From NCBI GenBank assembly GCA_964612505.1, contig CAZTEX010000004.1, forward strand, positions 1-64,000: 64,000 bases of DNA. Direction: 5' to 3'. This DNA comes from JAAZZY01 sp964612505 (GTDB taxonomy: Bacteria; Chlamydiota; Chlamydiia; Chlamydiales; JAAZZY01). Positions 49,838 through 59,981 of this stretch are shown piece after piece. A program made the translations under genes and the position numbers. Under the pieces are notes generated by a model. It saw nothing but the letters and a program-made list of their open reading frames with translations. It was not told the DNA's origin and searched no databases. Each line of letters starts with the position of its first letter. The stretch's first letter is position 1.

Positions 49838-51254
49838 GAATCTCTTCTTCGTGGCTTGCAGGATAAGAGGCTTTTCTTCGATCAATCCAGACAGAGCTAA
49901 TAAGAGCTATGGTCATGATAAAAGCAACAAAAGCCATGGCAATTTGAAAACCATGCATATATTTTTCTGCACTACTCATTGAGGCAGGACTTATTCGGTC
50001 ATACGTGATAATGATAATCCCAATAATAGACATCGCAAAAGAGGCTCCTGCTTGTCTTAATGTAGATCCCATTCCTGAGGCCATCCCTTGACGATTTTTG
50101 GGAGTTGAATGAATAATCATGGCATAGGTCGACATAAAAAAGGTCGATATGGATAACCCATTTAAAATGAGCCCTACTAGTAGCCAAAAGTAGGTCATTG
50201 TATGCGCTGTTAATGCAATGATTAAATAGGAAAGAATTGCAACGCCAAGTCCTAATTGAATTTGCTTTCGATAACCTATTTTGTCTGTTAATGTCCCAGC
50301 AATGGGATTCATAATTCCAGCTAAGATAGCTCCTGGCATTAAACACAGTCCTGCTTGAAAAGGGTTTTTTCCAAGAGAGCGAATGAGATAAAGGGCAATA
50401 AAGACGCTAGCTATAAACGCAAACTGGCCACAAAAAAAGATGATGCAGGCAATCGTAAAATTAGGATTTTTCATCAAATTAAAGTCAAAGAGTGGGTGCT
50501 TTTGTCTCTTTTCATACCATACAAAAAGAGGGAGAAAAAAAACGCTCATAGACAATAAGACAATAATAATTGCACTGCCCCATCCCCAACTCTCTCCCTG
50601 CATTAAAGCTACAATTGCAGGAACTAAAAATGCTAAGAAAAAAAGAACTCCTACATAATCAAAGGTCGTATTTTTCTCTCGCTCTTCATCGAGCTCTTTC
50701 AAAAGAAAGTAAATGAGAACAAAGCAGAAGCTTCCCACGATCGGATTAATCCAAAAAATCCATCTCCAAGTCCCATATTTAGAAAAGAAACCACCGATAA
50801 TGGGTCCTATTAAAACACTTACAGAAGCCATAAACCCAAGCACTCCCATCGGCTTACCTCTTTTACCTGCTGGAAAAAGATGGAAGATGGAAGCAGCAAT
50901 AATAACAGGTATGACGGCTCCGCCAATTCCCTGCAGGGCTCTAAAAAGAATAAGAGACCAGGCGTTAAAAGCCAAAGCGCATCCCATGGAAGCCAAGATA
51001 AAAATGAAAAGTCCCCAGAGAAAAACTTTTCGGAGACCTAGCATATCCCCTATTCTACCGGCACCCAATCCAAAAATGGCCAGAGGCAGTAGATAAGCGT
51101 TCACAATCCAAAATAGTTCCGTTTCACTGGCCCCTAAATCTATTTGAATGGTTGTTAGAGCTACATTTAAAGCAGTTTGATCTAAATAGACGATGGCAAA
51201 ACCAATGCCCATCGCTATAAAACCGGCCCATAATTTTGAGGTGCCTAATTTCAT
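49824..51254 (-). CDS. DHA2-family MFS exporter
   Basis: The 476-residue protein has about 14 membrane segments. Motifs include YLDQTALNVALTTIQIDLG (helix 1, motif D1), GAGRIGDMLGLRKVFLWG (motif A), FRALQGIGGAVIPVIIAAS (motif B) and GFMASVSVLIGPIIGGFFSKYGTWRWIF (motif C). It is a proton-driven exporter with an unknown substrate. Its ATG overlaps the insulinase stop (ATGA), so it is the fourth gene of the rng operon. It differs from the EmrB copy at 38931 and has no membrane-fusion partner here. Confidence 0.88.
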   Translation of the reverse strand: MKLGTSKLWAGFIAMGIGFAIVYLDQTALNVALTTIQIDLGASETELFWIVNAYLLPLAIFGLGAGRIGDMLGLRKVFLWGLFIFILASMGCALAFNAWSLILFRALQGIGGAVIPVIIAASIFHLFPAGKRGKPMGVLGFMASVSVLIGPIIGGFFSKYGTWRWIFWINPIVGSFCFVLIYFLLKELDEEREKNTTFDYVGVLFFLAFLVPAIVALMQGESWGWGSAIIIVLLSMSVFFLPLFVWYEKRQKHPLFDFNLMKNPNFTIACIIFFCGQFAFIASVFIALYLIRSLGKNPFQAGLCLMPGAILAGIMNPIAGTLTDKIGYRKQIQLGLGVAILSYLIIALTAHTMTYFWLLVGLILNGLSISTFFMSTYAMIIHSTPKNRQGMASGMGSTLRQAGASFAMSIIGIIIITYDRISPASMSSAEKYMHGFQIAMAFVAFIMTIALISSVWIDRRKASYPASHEEEILTEP

Positions 51255-54175
51255 AACTCATTCTCAGCTTCAGGGAATTCAACTTTAGGATAATAGCTAT
51301 TTTCTGCTTTAAAAAGGGTAATATTTTGAATGGGCATATAGCTCAAAGTCGGCGTTGAAGACATATCTCCATCAATTAAAACGGCAATTCTTCGACTGTT
51401 TTGTTTACCTAAATTTTTGAAGCAAAAGGCGGTGAATTCTTCAAAAGTAAGAGCTTTTAAAGCTTCTATTCGCTTCTCTTTCCAATTATAATCTTGATAT
51501 TCAAATGCAAGGGTCGCAAGTTCTGCAGCTTTATCGCTTATAGAAACGGGCGGCTGTTGATAGCTATCGATAATGGAATTTTTAATCGTCTCAAACTGAC
51601 TTTGTCCTAGCTCGCTTCCCCCAATGGATGCCAAAAATTGTTCATTAAAAAGCTCAAAACGCGCGAGCATATCCCGGGTAGTGCAAGAATTAGATTGAGC
51701 AACCAAAGCAGTAAAGCACTTTTGTTCTAGTTCAGTTGGAATGGTTGCAACAATGTAACCCACTTGCTGCTTTGTACGCAATGTGTCATAAAAAGGTGAG
51801 CTGATTGCTTTACTCAGGACTGCAAAAGCAGCATGCTCTTGATGATTGAGTTGACCATGGCTGATCATCAACTTGGTTGATGATCCAGCTTGATCAGTAA
51901 ATTTTGTAAAATAACGAGGAGATGCTGTTTCATTTAAATCCAAAATAGCAATTTGTTGATGATCAAACTTGGAGTAAGGCTTGCTCCTTTCAAAAGCATC
52001 CTCTAAATCACTGACAAACTGTTTAGCTTGCTTTTGATTGACATTTCCATAAATCATGGCTCGAATGTAGACGGCATCAAAAAGATTTTGACAATAGGTT
52101 TGAAATTGCTCGTAATCGATCGAAGCCAGAGCTTCGTAGCATACCTCTGTCGTATTGTAATCTTTAATCAAAATGGAGTTCATTGTTTCCCCTGCCTGAG
52201 TAACCGGGGGCTTTTTCATCTGATTTTGATAAGATCGTCCTAAAAAATCTTTATATCGATAAAAATCTTTTTCTTGCGGTTGATGGTTTTTTGCTTCTTG
52301 AATCATTTGTTTCAAAAATAGTTGTGCTTTTTGGCTATACCCAGAAATAGCGATTTGACAACCGAATTTGCGACTATAACTAATGCTTGAACGCAGTCCA
52401 GCAAGTGAACCTTGGTCTAGATGAGCGCTCAATTTATCGGTTAAAGAAAATAAATAAAAATCTTTGAGCACGGTTTCTTTTGCATTTGATGCAAGGGTCG
52501 GCGATTGTAAAAAAAGAGTATAGTTAACTTCGGGCACTTGATAATCTTGGTCTGCCATAAAACAGATTTCCATTTTATCTGTTGAATGAATAGTCGCGGG
52601 GTGGCCTGAAGCATTATAATCTGTTGACTTAGTGACAATTTCAAGATGACTGGGAATATAAGGATTCGGCGTTGAAACTGCAAATTGATGGTTTAAGTCA
52701 ATATTAGACCATGCTGTTAATTGGGTTTCTTCGATATTTTCAATACTATAAGGGACTTTGGATATTTTTTCATGTAGGTCAAACGTTTGTTCCACATACT
52801 CTCCTGGAGCCATGACAAAATAAACCGCTTGATCTGGTTTTAAAGCAGCGAGAAAGCTTGCAGTGCGGTGAGCATCATATTTGGAAGGCCAAAGAGACTT
52901 TTTGGGAAATGTTTCCAAACTCTCATATTGCATTTGAGCTGCCGAGGACTCCACATACTCATATACATCAGGACGGGATTGAAATTGATAGTTGAGCTTG
53001 GCAAGAGCGTTTAGCTCATCAAATCGGTAACGAGGTATCCCGCTTTTTTGCAGGGCATGAATAGCCGCATAAGTCATGGCGACAATTTGATCTCGATTTT
53101 GCAAGCCAGGCTCTGTCAGCTCAAAAACCATCTCAAAAAAAGCTACGTTTCTATCATAGTTATGGAGCCTGCAACCCAGACCATTAATGAGGCCCATTTC
53201 TTTAAGCTGACTTGATAAGCTTTTAGTTGCCTCTTCTCCTAAAGCATTTGTGACTAATTCTGCTGTATGACAATCTAAGTCAGTTGCAAAATCTTCTGGC
53301 ATCTCCCAGGAAATCGCCATCCGTTTTTGATCTTGATTTGGCTTAACATAGACGGTTTTTCCTAAATACTCTGGATTCGATAAGGGAAGCTTGGTGTCAG
53401 CCACCTTAATATTTTTATTTTTGATGGGAGAAAAGCACTGATCTACTTGTTTGAGCAACGTTTCCATGGGAAGTGAGGAATAGACCACTAAACGCATTAA
53501 GTTAGAGCTATAATGGTTTTGATACCACTCCACCATTTCTTTTCTAGAAACATTTTTGAGAGTTTCTGTGTTTCCACAACGCCAAACATGAGAATTGCTC
53601 TTTTCGTTGAGTAAATTGCAAGAGACCATATGCATACGAAGATAATCTAAGTTTGCCCGGTAGAGATATTCTTGATTCACAGCCTGACGCTCTCTGTCTA
53701 GAGAGGATTCATTAAAGAGAGGGCTGATAAAAAAAGAAGCAAATCGATCTAAAGCTTCCATAGCATGTTCATTGGCGATGTCAAAAGCATAAACGGTTTG
53801 ATCATGAGAAGTATAAGCGTTATTGTGCCCTCCTCGATTTTTCATAAACTCGTGATACTCTTTTTCGATGGGGTATTTTTCAGTACCCATAAAGAGCATA
53901 TGTTCGACAAAATGAGCAAGGCCGATGTACTTATAAGGCTCATGATTCCAACCAATACCTACAGAAAGTGATGCCCCCGATTTTTTTGCTTGGGGATCAG
54001 AGACAAGATAAGCTTCTAGCCCATTGTCTAGTCTAATTTTTTGACGTTTTATATTTTGTAGACTTGGAGATTTAATTTTTTCATCCATTTGATCATGGAC
54101 GAGGGTGTAACCTGAAAAAAGAGAGGCTGAGGTAAATATTAAAGTTAGAGTAAGAAGCTTAAATAGGTTTTTCAT
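51251..54175 (-). CDS. ptr: Exported insulinase-family (M16, pitrilysin) metalloprotease
   Basis: The 974-residue protein has a signal peptide (1-22) and four M16 domains. The first has the inverted zinc motif HFVEHMLFMGTEKYP (HxxEH, near residue 87) and the downstream NAYTSHDQTVYAF, with the glutamate ligand further on. Its size equals protease III of enterobacteria. It degrades peptides, presumably in the periplasm. As I recall, C. trachomatis CT806 holds the same position next to plsB. It starts 17 bp inside plsB. Confidence 0.92.
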   Translation of the reverse strand: MKNLFKLLTLTLIFTSASLFSGYTLVHDQMDEKIKSPSLQNIKRQKIRLDNGLEAYLVSDPQAKKSGASLSVGIGWNHEPYKYIGLAHFVEHMLFMGTEKYPIEKEYHEFMKNRGGHNNAYTSHDQTVYAFDIANEHAMEALDRFASFFISPLFNESSLDRERQAVNQEYLYRANLDYLRMHMVSCNLLNEKSNSHVWRCGNTETLKNVSRKEMVEWYQNHYSSNLMRLVVYSSLPMETLLKQVDQCFSPIKNKNIKVADTKLPLSNPEYLGKTVYVKPNQDQKRMAISWEMPEDFATDLDCHTAELVTNALGEEATKSLSSQLKEMGLINGLGCRLHNYDRNVAFFEMVFELTEPGLQNRDQIVAMTYAAIHALQKSGIPRYRFDELNALAKLNYQFQSRPDVYEYVESSAAQMQYESLETFPKKSLWPSKYDAHRTASFLAALKPDQAVYFVMAPGEYVEQTFDLHEKISKVPYSIENIEETQLTAWSNIDLNHQFAVSTPNPYIPSHLEIVTKSTDYNASGHPATIHSTDKMEICFMADQDYQVPEVNYTLFLQSPTLASNAKETVLKDFYLFSLTDKLSAHLDQGSLAGLRSSISYSRKFGCQIAISGYSQKAQLFLKQMIQEAKNHQPQEKDFYRYKDFLGRSYQNQMKKPPVTQAGETMNSILIKDYNTTEVCYEALASIDYEQFQTYCQNLFDAVYIRAMIYGNVNQKQAKQFVSDLEDAFERSKPYSKFDHQQIAILDLNETASPRYFTKFTDQAGSSTKLMISHGQLNHQEHAAFAVLSKAISSPFYDTLRTKQQVGYIVATIPTELEQKCFTALVAQSNSCTTRDMLARFELFNEQFLASIGGSELGQSQFETIKNSIIDSYQQPPVSISDKAAELATLAFEYQDYNWKEKRIEALKALTFEEFTAFCFKNLGKQNSRRIAVLIDGDMSSTPTLSYMPIQNITLFKAENSYYPKVEFPEAENEL

Positions 54176-55193
54176 GTTGATCCTTTAACTTTTTTAACTT
54201 GTGATAGTCTTTGTCCACTAAAGACCATATATAGTCAGAGCGAGCAATACGGTTTTGTAACTTATTCTCGTTTGTCTGTCCAGGGAAATTGATCATATCA
54301 ATTTCTTTGCCAAATGCGGCATAGACACCCGCGTATTCAGTAAATCGCTCTTCACCTAGCTCTACCTCGACATCATTCGGAGGAGGGAGAACTCGATAAG
54401 TTAATAAAGATAATGGATAAAAATGAGTGGTAGCTTTTGCTTTTCTTGTCATTAAGTAAAACATTTCAATGCTTTGAGCATCAAACGGTGCAACAACAAA
54501 CTCTTTGTCTTTACCGGGTCGATCCCGACCACCCGATGGAGCCACATAAATACACTTTCCCCCTTCATTGAGCAAATGAGTCATCAGTTGCATCGTTCTT
54601 TTATTATGCAATCTTTTCTCTTCTAAGCGTTCAGGAGGATTATCGATGTGTTTTTTTGAGTAAATACAAAGTAAGTTACGTCCCATACTCATTGGGATAG
54701 CCAAATGATCTGAAATGACCCGATCCCCTGCCACAAAGATCATCTCTTTTCCAAGCTCTGGATAATCTTTTTCCAAGAGTAAATTGATCAAATGAGGATC
54801 AATTTCAGTTTGGTGATTGGCCAAAAAGATGACATTTTCTTTGGCATGAATCTGTTGCTGTATTTTCTTAAGATTTTCGCCTCCTAAATATTGGGAGACA
54901 GAGGAGTTGATTAAAGGTCGAATAAACTCCATTCCAAATTGATAATAGTTGAATGGTTTCGTAATCATTCGATGATAAGGAGCAAAAGAAAAAGGTCTCT
55001 CCATCAGCTCTTTTAAAAGCTCTAAAAATTGAGTAAATAAGCTATAAGCTAAACTCTCTGGTTTTCCAGATTGCGTGACAGTAGAAAGATACTGATTAAA
55101 AAAGTTACGTATCATGACACGAGACTTTTCAGGAATCTTACCCTTTTCAAACCATTGATTCATTAATAAGAGCAGTTGATTTTTTTCACTCAT
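54159..55193 (-). CDS. plsB: Glycerol-3-phosphate 1-acyltransferase, plant-plastid type
   Basis: The 344-residue protein has the acyltransferase motif FLANHQTEIDPHLINLL (HxxxxD) and block GKCIYVAPSGGRDRPG near residue 205. An N-terminal helical domain (1-90) is shared with the soluble plastid GPAT of plants. This is the chlamydial PlsB, known for its similarity to plant ATS1. It makes lysophosphatidate from glycerol-3-phosphate and acyl-ACP. It lies 2 bp after rng and overlaps the protease gene by 17 bp. Confidence 0.9.
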   Translation of the reverse strand: MSEKNQLLLLMNQWFEKGKIPEKSRVMIRNFFNQYLSTVTQSGKPESLAYSLFTQFLELLKELMERPFSFAPYHRMITKPFNYYQFGMEFIRPLINSSVSQYLGGENLKKIQQQIHAKENVIFLANHQTEIDPHLINLLLEKDYPELGKEMIFVAGDRVISDHLAIPMSMGRNLLCIYSKKHIDNPPERLEEKRLHNKRTMQLMTHLLNEGGKCIYVAPSGGRDRPGKDKEFVVAPFDAQSIEMFYLMTRKAKATTHFYPLSLLTYRVLPPPNDVEVELGEERFTEYAGVYAAFGKEIDMINFPGQTNENKLQNRIARSDYIWSLVDKDYHKLKKLKDQHEKPI

Positions 55194-55195
55194 AA

Positions 55196-56728
55196 TTATT
55201 CATCAAGCCTAAATCCGTTAGTGGTGGAGAAGAAATGAAACTCATTGAGGTGATATCCATCGCTCGAGTCAAATTCCAAAAAGGCATTTTGCTGTTCTGC
55301 AAAATCTTTTAAAAACGATTTGTCTATTTCCGCTAAGTACTTATTAACCTCAGGATGAGTCACTAGTTTAATGGCATATTGTTTTTGGACAGAAATAAGC
55401 TTCTTTAAGGCCCTTTCAATTTCAATAGAAATCGTTTCAAAATTTTTAATCCAACCCCCTCCATGACAATAAGGGCAATCCATTGAAGTCATCTGCTTTA
55501 AAGATTCTTTGCTTCGCTGGCGTGTCATCTCAATAAGACCAAATTCACTCATCCCTAAAACAGTGCATTTAGCAGAATCTTCTTTCATACACTCTTTAAG
55601 ATGGTCCACAATACGACGTTGATTTTTTCTCATTTTCATATCGATGAAGTCACAGATAATGAGCCCACCCAAATTGCGAATTCGCAGCTGTCTGGAAATT
55701 TCTTCCGCAGCTTCAAGATTGATACGGACAAGAGTCTCTTCTAGATCTTTTTCATTTTTAGTACTTCTACCTGAATTGACATCAATCGTACACATCGCTT
55801 CCGTATGCTCAAAAAAGAGATAGCCTCCGCTCGGCAGCCAAATTTTATGTTTCAGAGCTTTATCTATTTCTCTTTCAACATTAAACCTTTCAAACATAGG
55901 AACCTTATCGCGATAAAACTCTAAGCGAAGAGAGTGCTCATCGATATATCTTTGGTAGAGATCTTTACAGCGTTGAAAAACGCTGTAGTTATCAATTAAA
56001 AGACGATCATAGCGCTTATCGATGGCAAGCATGACAGCTCGCTTAATAATGTCACTATCTTGATATAAGCAACATGGACCATTGGATTGATGATATTTCT
56101 CAACGATCTCTTCCCAAGTTTTAAGTAAATCGTGAGCTTCAGCAATTAACAATTCTAAAGATGCATAGCGTGAGGCAGTTCGACAAATTAAACCCATCTC
56201 TTTTGGCATTTCAAAAGAGCGAATCAATTTTTTCAATTTAGCTCGATCACCTGAATCGTCAATTCTTTTAGAAACTCCTCGATGCGGTGAGTTGGGTAAA
56301 AGGACTAAATAACGACCCGCAATTGAAATTTTTGAAGTTAAACGAGCCCCTTTGGATCCAATGGGTTCTTTGAGAACCTGTACTAAGACAGGCTGATCTA
56401 ATTTCATAATTTGGTTTATTTTTTCATTATGAGAAGATTGTTTTTTAGGCTCTTCTTCGATCAGTTCAAAGTCCATGTCATAGAGTTCTTCAAACTTTTT
56501 TCTATTTTCAATAATATCTGACATGTGAATGAATCCATTTTCAGATTCATTAATATCAATAAAAGAAGATTGGATGTTTTCTAAGATATTGGTGACACGG
56601 CCTCGGTAGATGTTACCCGTCAGTTGCCGTTCTTTTTTCCTTTCGATGACAAGATCTTGAAGCACTCCGTTGCGCAGTCGCGCCATTCGGATTTCTTTGG
56701 ATTCGACATTGAGTAATATTTCTTGCAT
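55196..56728 (-). CDS. rng: Ribonuclease G (RNase E/G family)
   Basis: From ATG 56728 the protein has 510 residues and begins MQEILLNVESKEIRMARLR, the RNase G start; a further 30-codon extension upstream lacks family similarity. The S1 domain (about 35-130), RNase H-like region, catalytic DVNSGR and LIICDFIDMK aspartates, and the CPYCHGGG zinc link are present. It processes 16S rRNA and mRNA ends. First gene of rng-plsB-ptr-MFS; a weak AGG ribosome-binding site lies 10 bases upstream. Confidence 0.93.
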   Translation of the reverse strand: MQEILLNVESKEIRMARLRNGVLQDLVIERKKERQLTGNIYRGRVTNILENIQSSFIDINESENGFIHMSDIIENRKKFEELYDMDFELIEEEPKKQSSHNEKINQIMKLDQPVLVQVLKEPIGSKGARLTSKISIAGRYLVLLPNSPHRGVSKRIDDSGDRAKLKKLIRSFEMPKEMGLICRTASRYASLELLIAEAHDLLKTWEEIVEKYHQSNGPCCLYQDSDIIKRAVMLAIDKRYDRLLIDNYSVFQRCKDLYQRYIDEHSLRLEFYRDKVPMFERFNVEREIDKALKHKIWLPSGGYLFFEHTEAMCTIDVNSGRSTKNEKDLEETLVRINLEAAEEISRQLRIRNLGGLIICDFIDMKMRKNQRRIVDHLKECMKEDSAKCTVLGMSEFGLIEMTRQRSKESLKQMTSMDCPYCHGGGWIKNFETISIEIERALKKLISVQKQYAIKLVTHPEVNKYLAEIDKSFLKDFAEQQNAFLEFDSSDGYHLNEFHFFSTTNGFRLDE

Positions 56729-57083
56729 ATAAATAACCTGTAAATTTTTGCTGACAGGCTGGTGCGCGACGCAATGAGAATGTGATAGGTGATAGGGGCA
56801 ACATTTTTTTGAATGCAACTTGTGCTTTCAATAATGACTTTTCGATTACCATCTCTCTTTGAATGGACCAGCTTGTGATTTCATTTCTATTAAGTTTTTG
56901 AAGACAAACATGTGAAATTCAAAAACGACTTAAACAACAACTTTGGTGATATTTAAAATATTTTAAATAACTAGATAAGAATATACCCAAAAAAAACTAA
57001 CCTTTCCATAAAAATTTTTTTTTTAAAAAAAGAGTTCCTCAGTTAAAAGAAGGTCTTGTATAAGAATTTATTTTGAGGATTTC

Positions 57084-57401
57084 ATGAAATATCACGCTGG
57101 CAAACTCGATGACCTCGACGAAAGCTCCCCTACCACATTGCGCATCTCTCCCAACTTTCAAATTGTTTTAATTAGGAAAGGCTCCTTAGTTTTTGCTCTC
57201 AACGATGAATGTCCTCATATGGGAGGGCCTCTCGGAGAGGGTGAAATTGAAGGGAACACCATTGTTTGCCCTTGGCATTTTTGGCGTTTTAACATCAAAA
57301 CGGGTGCTTGCTCTGAGGAAGATGAGCCAGGAGCTCGCTGCTACCCAACGACAGTAGAAAATGGAGAGGTCTTTGTTGAAATAGGAGAACATCAAAAATG
57401 A
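57084..57401 (+). CDS. Rieske [2Fe-2S] protein
   Basis: The 105-residue single-domain Rieske ferredoxin has ligands Cys43 and His45 in CPHMGGPL, and Cys62 and His65 in CPWHFWRFN (C-x-H-x16-C-x2-H). There is no signal peptide, so it is cytoplasmic, like the ferredoxins of oxygenases and the small subunit of nitrite reductase. It is translationally coupled to the next gene through ATGA. A GAGG ribosome-binding site lies nine bases before the ATG. No reductase is visible nearby. Confidence 0.9.
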   Translation: MKYHAGKLDDLDESSPTTLRISPNFQIVLIRKGSLVFALNDECPHMGGPLGEGEIEGNTIVCPWHFWRFNIKTGACSEEDEPGARCYPTTVENGEVFVEIGEHQK

Positions 57402-58939
57402 AAAGCTACCAAGAGCATTTAAGCTCTTTGTTGAGTCCCAAGCCCCCTCACCTCTGTCAAAGATCTTCTGCAATCTTTCCATTTTTCATGGATAGCCATA
57501 TTCAAACTAAACTGATTTTTTTAAATTACTGGAAACTCAAAAGAGACATTACTCACTTAGATTGTCATCTCACGTTGCGAGATCTTCATGGACAAACCAT
57601 TCTTTCAAAAAGTTTTAAAATCGATCAAGTCAAAGCTTATGAGCTCTCTCTCTCAGAATTGATTTGTTCCCCTTACCCAGTAGCTGGTTCTATTGAAGTT
57701 GAATTTTTGTCCTCTGAGAACCTTGTTTTTCCCTTTCCCGGAGTGACTATCCTCTACCAAAGCTCAAAAGGCTTAAGCTTTGTTCACGCAGCCCAGCGAA
57801 TTTATAACGATCAATTTGATTTTAATCAGACAAAAAGAGCTCAAATTATTGAGTCCGGTTTTAATATTTACGCTCAAAATAAGAAATTTCCATTTATCAC
57901 TCTGATTGGAGGAGCTAAACCACTCAAAAATCAGACGCTTTTATTAACAGCGATCAACGATCAACAAGAAGCAATTTCTAAAACTATTGAGCTCAGTAGC
58001 AATCCATATCAAACTCACTTACTCAAACTGGACGATTGGAAAGAACTTGCAGCCCATCTAAAAGATCGAGTCGGCTGTATGAAAATCCAGCTGTTAGAGA
58101 ATGGATCTTTCCCTCGCCTCATTGTAGGCAACTATGATGGGGGCCCTAAAACGATGAGTGTCACTCACACTTATTACGACTTAAGCCATGAAAAAAAAGA
58201 AAGCGATTACTGGAACTTTTCAGATCCTACCTGGCAACCAATGACGCTGATGCTCCCATTAATTGAAAGTCATCTGCATTTTTCAAAGGTCTATTTTTAT
58301 CCTATTTATTCCCCTTGCGAATTTTGGATAGATTGTGAAATTTATAATGGCCAAGGGCAACTTTTAAAAACATTCTCAAAAACACAAAAAATTCAACCTC
58401 AAGCATCTTTTCAAGTTCTCCACTTGACCTCTTTATTAAAAGATCTAGAGGTTAAAAAAGAAACTTTGGCCATCCGTTTAATTGCATACTCTGCTAATGA
58501 AAACCCTATTGCTGCCCGCCTTAAAATCGGTTTTGATGTTGGATTTAAAAAGGGGGGTCTCCCTTGCAATATTTGCACTAATTTTGCACCGGCCAATCCA
58601 AATGTCGACCAAAAACCCACCGCCTTTCGCTGGGCTCCTTTAATGCCAAAGAAGTTAAACGGGACTATTTGGTGTATCAATGACAGCTCGAAAAAAGAGT
58701 ATCAAAAAGAGGCTCGCGTCACTTGTACTTATCATCGAAATAGAGATTCACAGACTTTGACTGAGCATTTCACTATTCCCCCAAGAGGACATCATCTAAT
58801 TTATCACAACTTACTAACTGAAGAGTTCTTTAAAAACTCCATTGGGTGGTGCAGTTTTGTCTCAGACAATGCTCACCTCTCAACCTATTATTTTGCTGAA
58901 AGCAAAGATCAAGTAATGGGAGGAGACCATGGCTTTTAG
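57398..58939 (+). CDS. Large protein of unknown function coupled to the Rieske protein
   Basis: The 513-residue protein has no family that I recognise. It appears beta-rich, with repeated strand-turn stretches (for example LIVGNYDGGPKTMSVTHTYYD near 243 and RLKIGFDVGFKKGGLPCNIC near 375). The latter contains a C-x2-C pair, and histidines and tyrosines are frequent. There is no signal peptide. Because it begins inside the stop codon of a Rieske gene, it is probably the partner that uses its electrons, perhaps an oxygenase-like or sensor protein; that is inference only. Confidence 0.6.
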   Translation: MKSYQEHLSSLLSPKPPHLCQRSSAIFPFFMDSHIQTKLIFLNYWKLKRDITHLDCHLTLRDLHGQTILSKSFKIDQVKAYELSLSELICSPYPVAGSIEVEFLSSENLVFPFPGVTILYQSSKGLSFVHAAQRIYNDQFDFNQTKRAQIIESGFNIYAQNKKFPFITLIGGAKPLKNQTLLLTAINDQQEAISKTIELSSNPYQTHLLKLDDWKELAAHLKDRVGCMKIQLLENGSFPRLIVGNYDGGPKTMSVTHTYYDLSHEKKESDYWNFSDPTWQPMTLMLPLIESHLHFSKVYFYPIYSPCEFWIDCEIYNGQGQLLKTFSKTQKIQPQASFQVLHLTSLLKDLEVKKETLAIRLIAYSANENPIAARLKIGFDVGFKKGGLPCNICTNFAPANPNVDQKPTAFRWAPLMPKKLNGTIWCINDSSKKEYQKEARVTCTYHRNRDSQTLTEHFTIPPRGHHLIYHNLLTEEFFKNSIGWCSFVSDNAHLSTYYFAESKDQVMGGDHGF

Positions 58940-59370
58940 CCAAGAGCGCTCATTAGCAATGGGTAAGCAGGTAAAAAATTAATCGTTTCTAACTCTCCCG
59001 GCTCTTTTTCAAAACCAATTAAAATCTCTTCTTCATTGGCAATAGCCACATAGGGCGCTTTAATAAATTGATTATATCCCTGAACTTGCAAGAGTGCTTT
59101 TTGATTTAAAGGGGTGCATTTACATTCCATTAAAAAAAGTGGCCAAAGAGTTCCATCCTTTTGATAATACGCGAGTAAATCAATACGGCGATCAGGCAGG
59201 GGCCCCTGAAGGTTAAGACCCGGCAATAGACTTAAATGCTTTTCAATGACAATGAGCTCTTTAGGAAAAGAAAGATGGTTGAGCATCACCTCAATCCATT
59301 TTTGCCGCACTATTTCTTCGGGCAAGGCAACAATCCATGTATTTCTTAGCACATCATATATTTGTTCCAT
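58936..59370 (-). CDS. Small PD-(D/E)XK nuclease-fold protein (HsdR N-terminal-like)
   Basis: The 144-residue protein contains the nuclease-like core RRIDLLAYYQKDGTLWPLF followed by MECKC (residues 70-98), the D...ExK pattern. It begins with RNTWIVALPEEIVRQKWIEVM as in the N-terminal domain of type I restriction subunits (HSDR_N_2), but there is no motor domain or methylase. It may bind or cut DNA alone or be a remnant of a restriction system. It overlaps the convergent 513-residue protein gene by 4 bp. Confidence 0.65.
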   Translation of the reverse strand: MEQIYDVLRNTWIVALPEEIVRQKWIEVMLNHLSFPKELIVIEKHLSLLPGLNLQGPLPDRRIDLLAYYQKDGTLWPLFLMECKCTPLNQKALLQVQGYNQFIKAPYVAIANEEEILIGFEKEPGELETINFLPAYPLLMSALG

Positions 59371-59379
59371 TTCCCTAGC

Positions 59380-59973
59380 CTACTTTAAATAATAATAAAC
59401 AGCCAGCAATGCCATGGCCACTCCTGATAAAAAAGCGATAAGAACAGCTTTTTTTGATACAATTTTTTTCACTTCAACAACAGTGTCTTTTTCGATTTTA
59501 GTTTCAAAGTAAATATCATGAACTTCCCCCATTTCAGCATCCACTAAAAGAACTCCATCAACATCAAAGCCATGGTAATATTCTAAAAGTTGTCGCCGAG
59601 TGGCCGACTGTTTTGGATCCGTAGCTACAGGACCTGTTTTTATCTCGACTAAATATCGCTTGCCCCCCTTTTCTGCAAAAGCGTCAGGCCTTACTAAATA
59701 AGAAAACTTTTCTCCATTGACCCACATGGATAATGTCGAACTTTTTTGCAGATCTAAAAGATGATAGCCCAGCTCTTGGAGTAGTTTTTCTGCTGAAAGC
59801 TCTCCTCCTTTGGCATGTTGAAAACGCTTTTTCAGTTTTCTTTTAAGAATAAAATGAGTGTAAGCTCTGTAAACATAAGCACCCAGCCAACCTAAAGATA
59901 GAATCAAAAGGCAAAGGGTCACTAGTTTTAAGACGAAAATCATTTGCTGATAGTCTATAGAGAAGATACGCAC
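59380..59973 (-). CDS. Membrane-anchored PD-(D/E)XK nuclease-like protein
   Basis: The 197-residue protein has a hydrophobic N-terminal segment (about 10-33), a charged central domain and a C-terminal segment (AVLIAFLSGVAMALLAVYYY). The central part (residues 60-160) includes LVRPDAFAEKGGKRYLVEIKTG, a PD...ExK arrangement, and a QxxxQLLEYYHGF helix typical of this fold. A nuclease-fold domain between two membrane segments is unusual. It is placed 9 bp from a similar soluble protein and 8 bp from a metallo-hydrolase, all on the minus strand. Confidence 0.6.
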   Translation of the reverse strand: MRIFSIDYQQMIFVLKLVTLCLLILSLGWLGAYVYRAYTHFILKRKLKKRFQHAKGGELSAEKLLQELGYHLLDLQKSSTLSMWVNGEKFSYLVRPDAFAEKGGKRYLVEIKTGPVATDPKQSATRRQLLEYYHGFDVDGVLLVDAEMGEVHDIYFETKIEKDTVVEVKKIVSKKAVLIAFLSGVAMALLAVYYYLK

Positions 59974-59981
59974 ACTCTATT

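Noticed and set aside
56729..56818. 30-codon upstream extension of RNase G
   Set aside because: The extension is Cys/His-rich without family similarity, while MQEILLNVESK at 56728 is the normal RNase G start.
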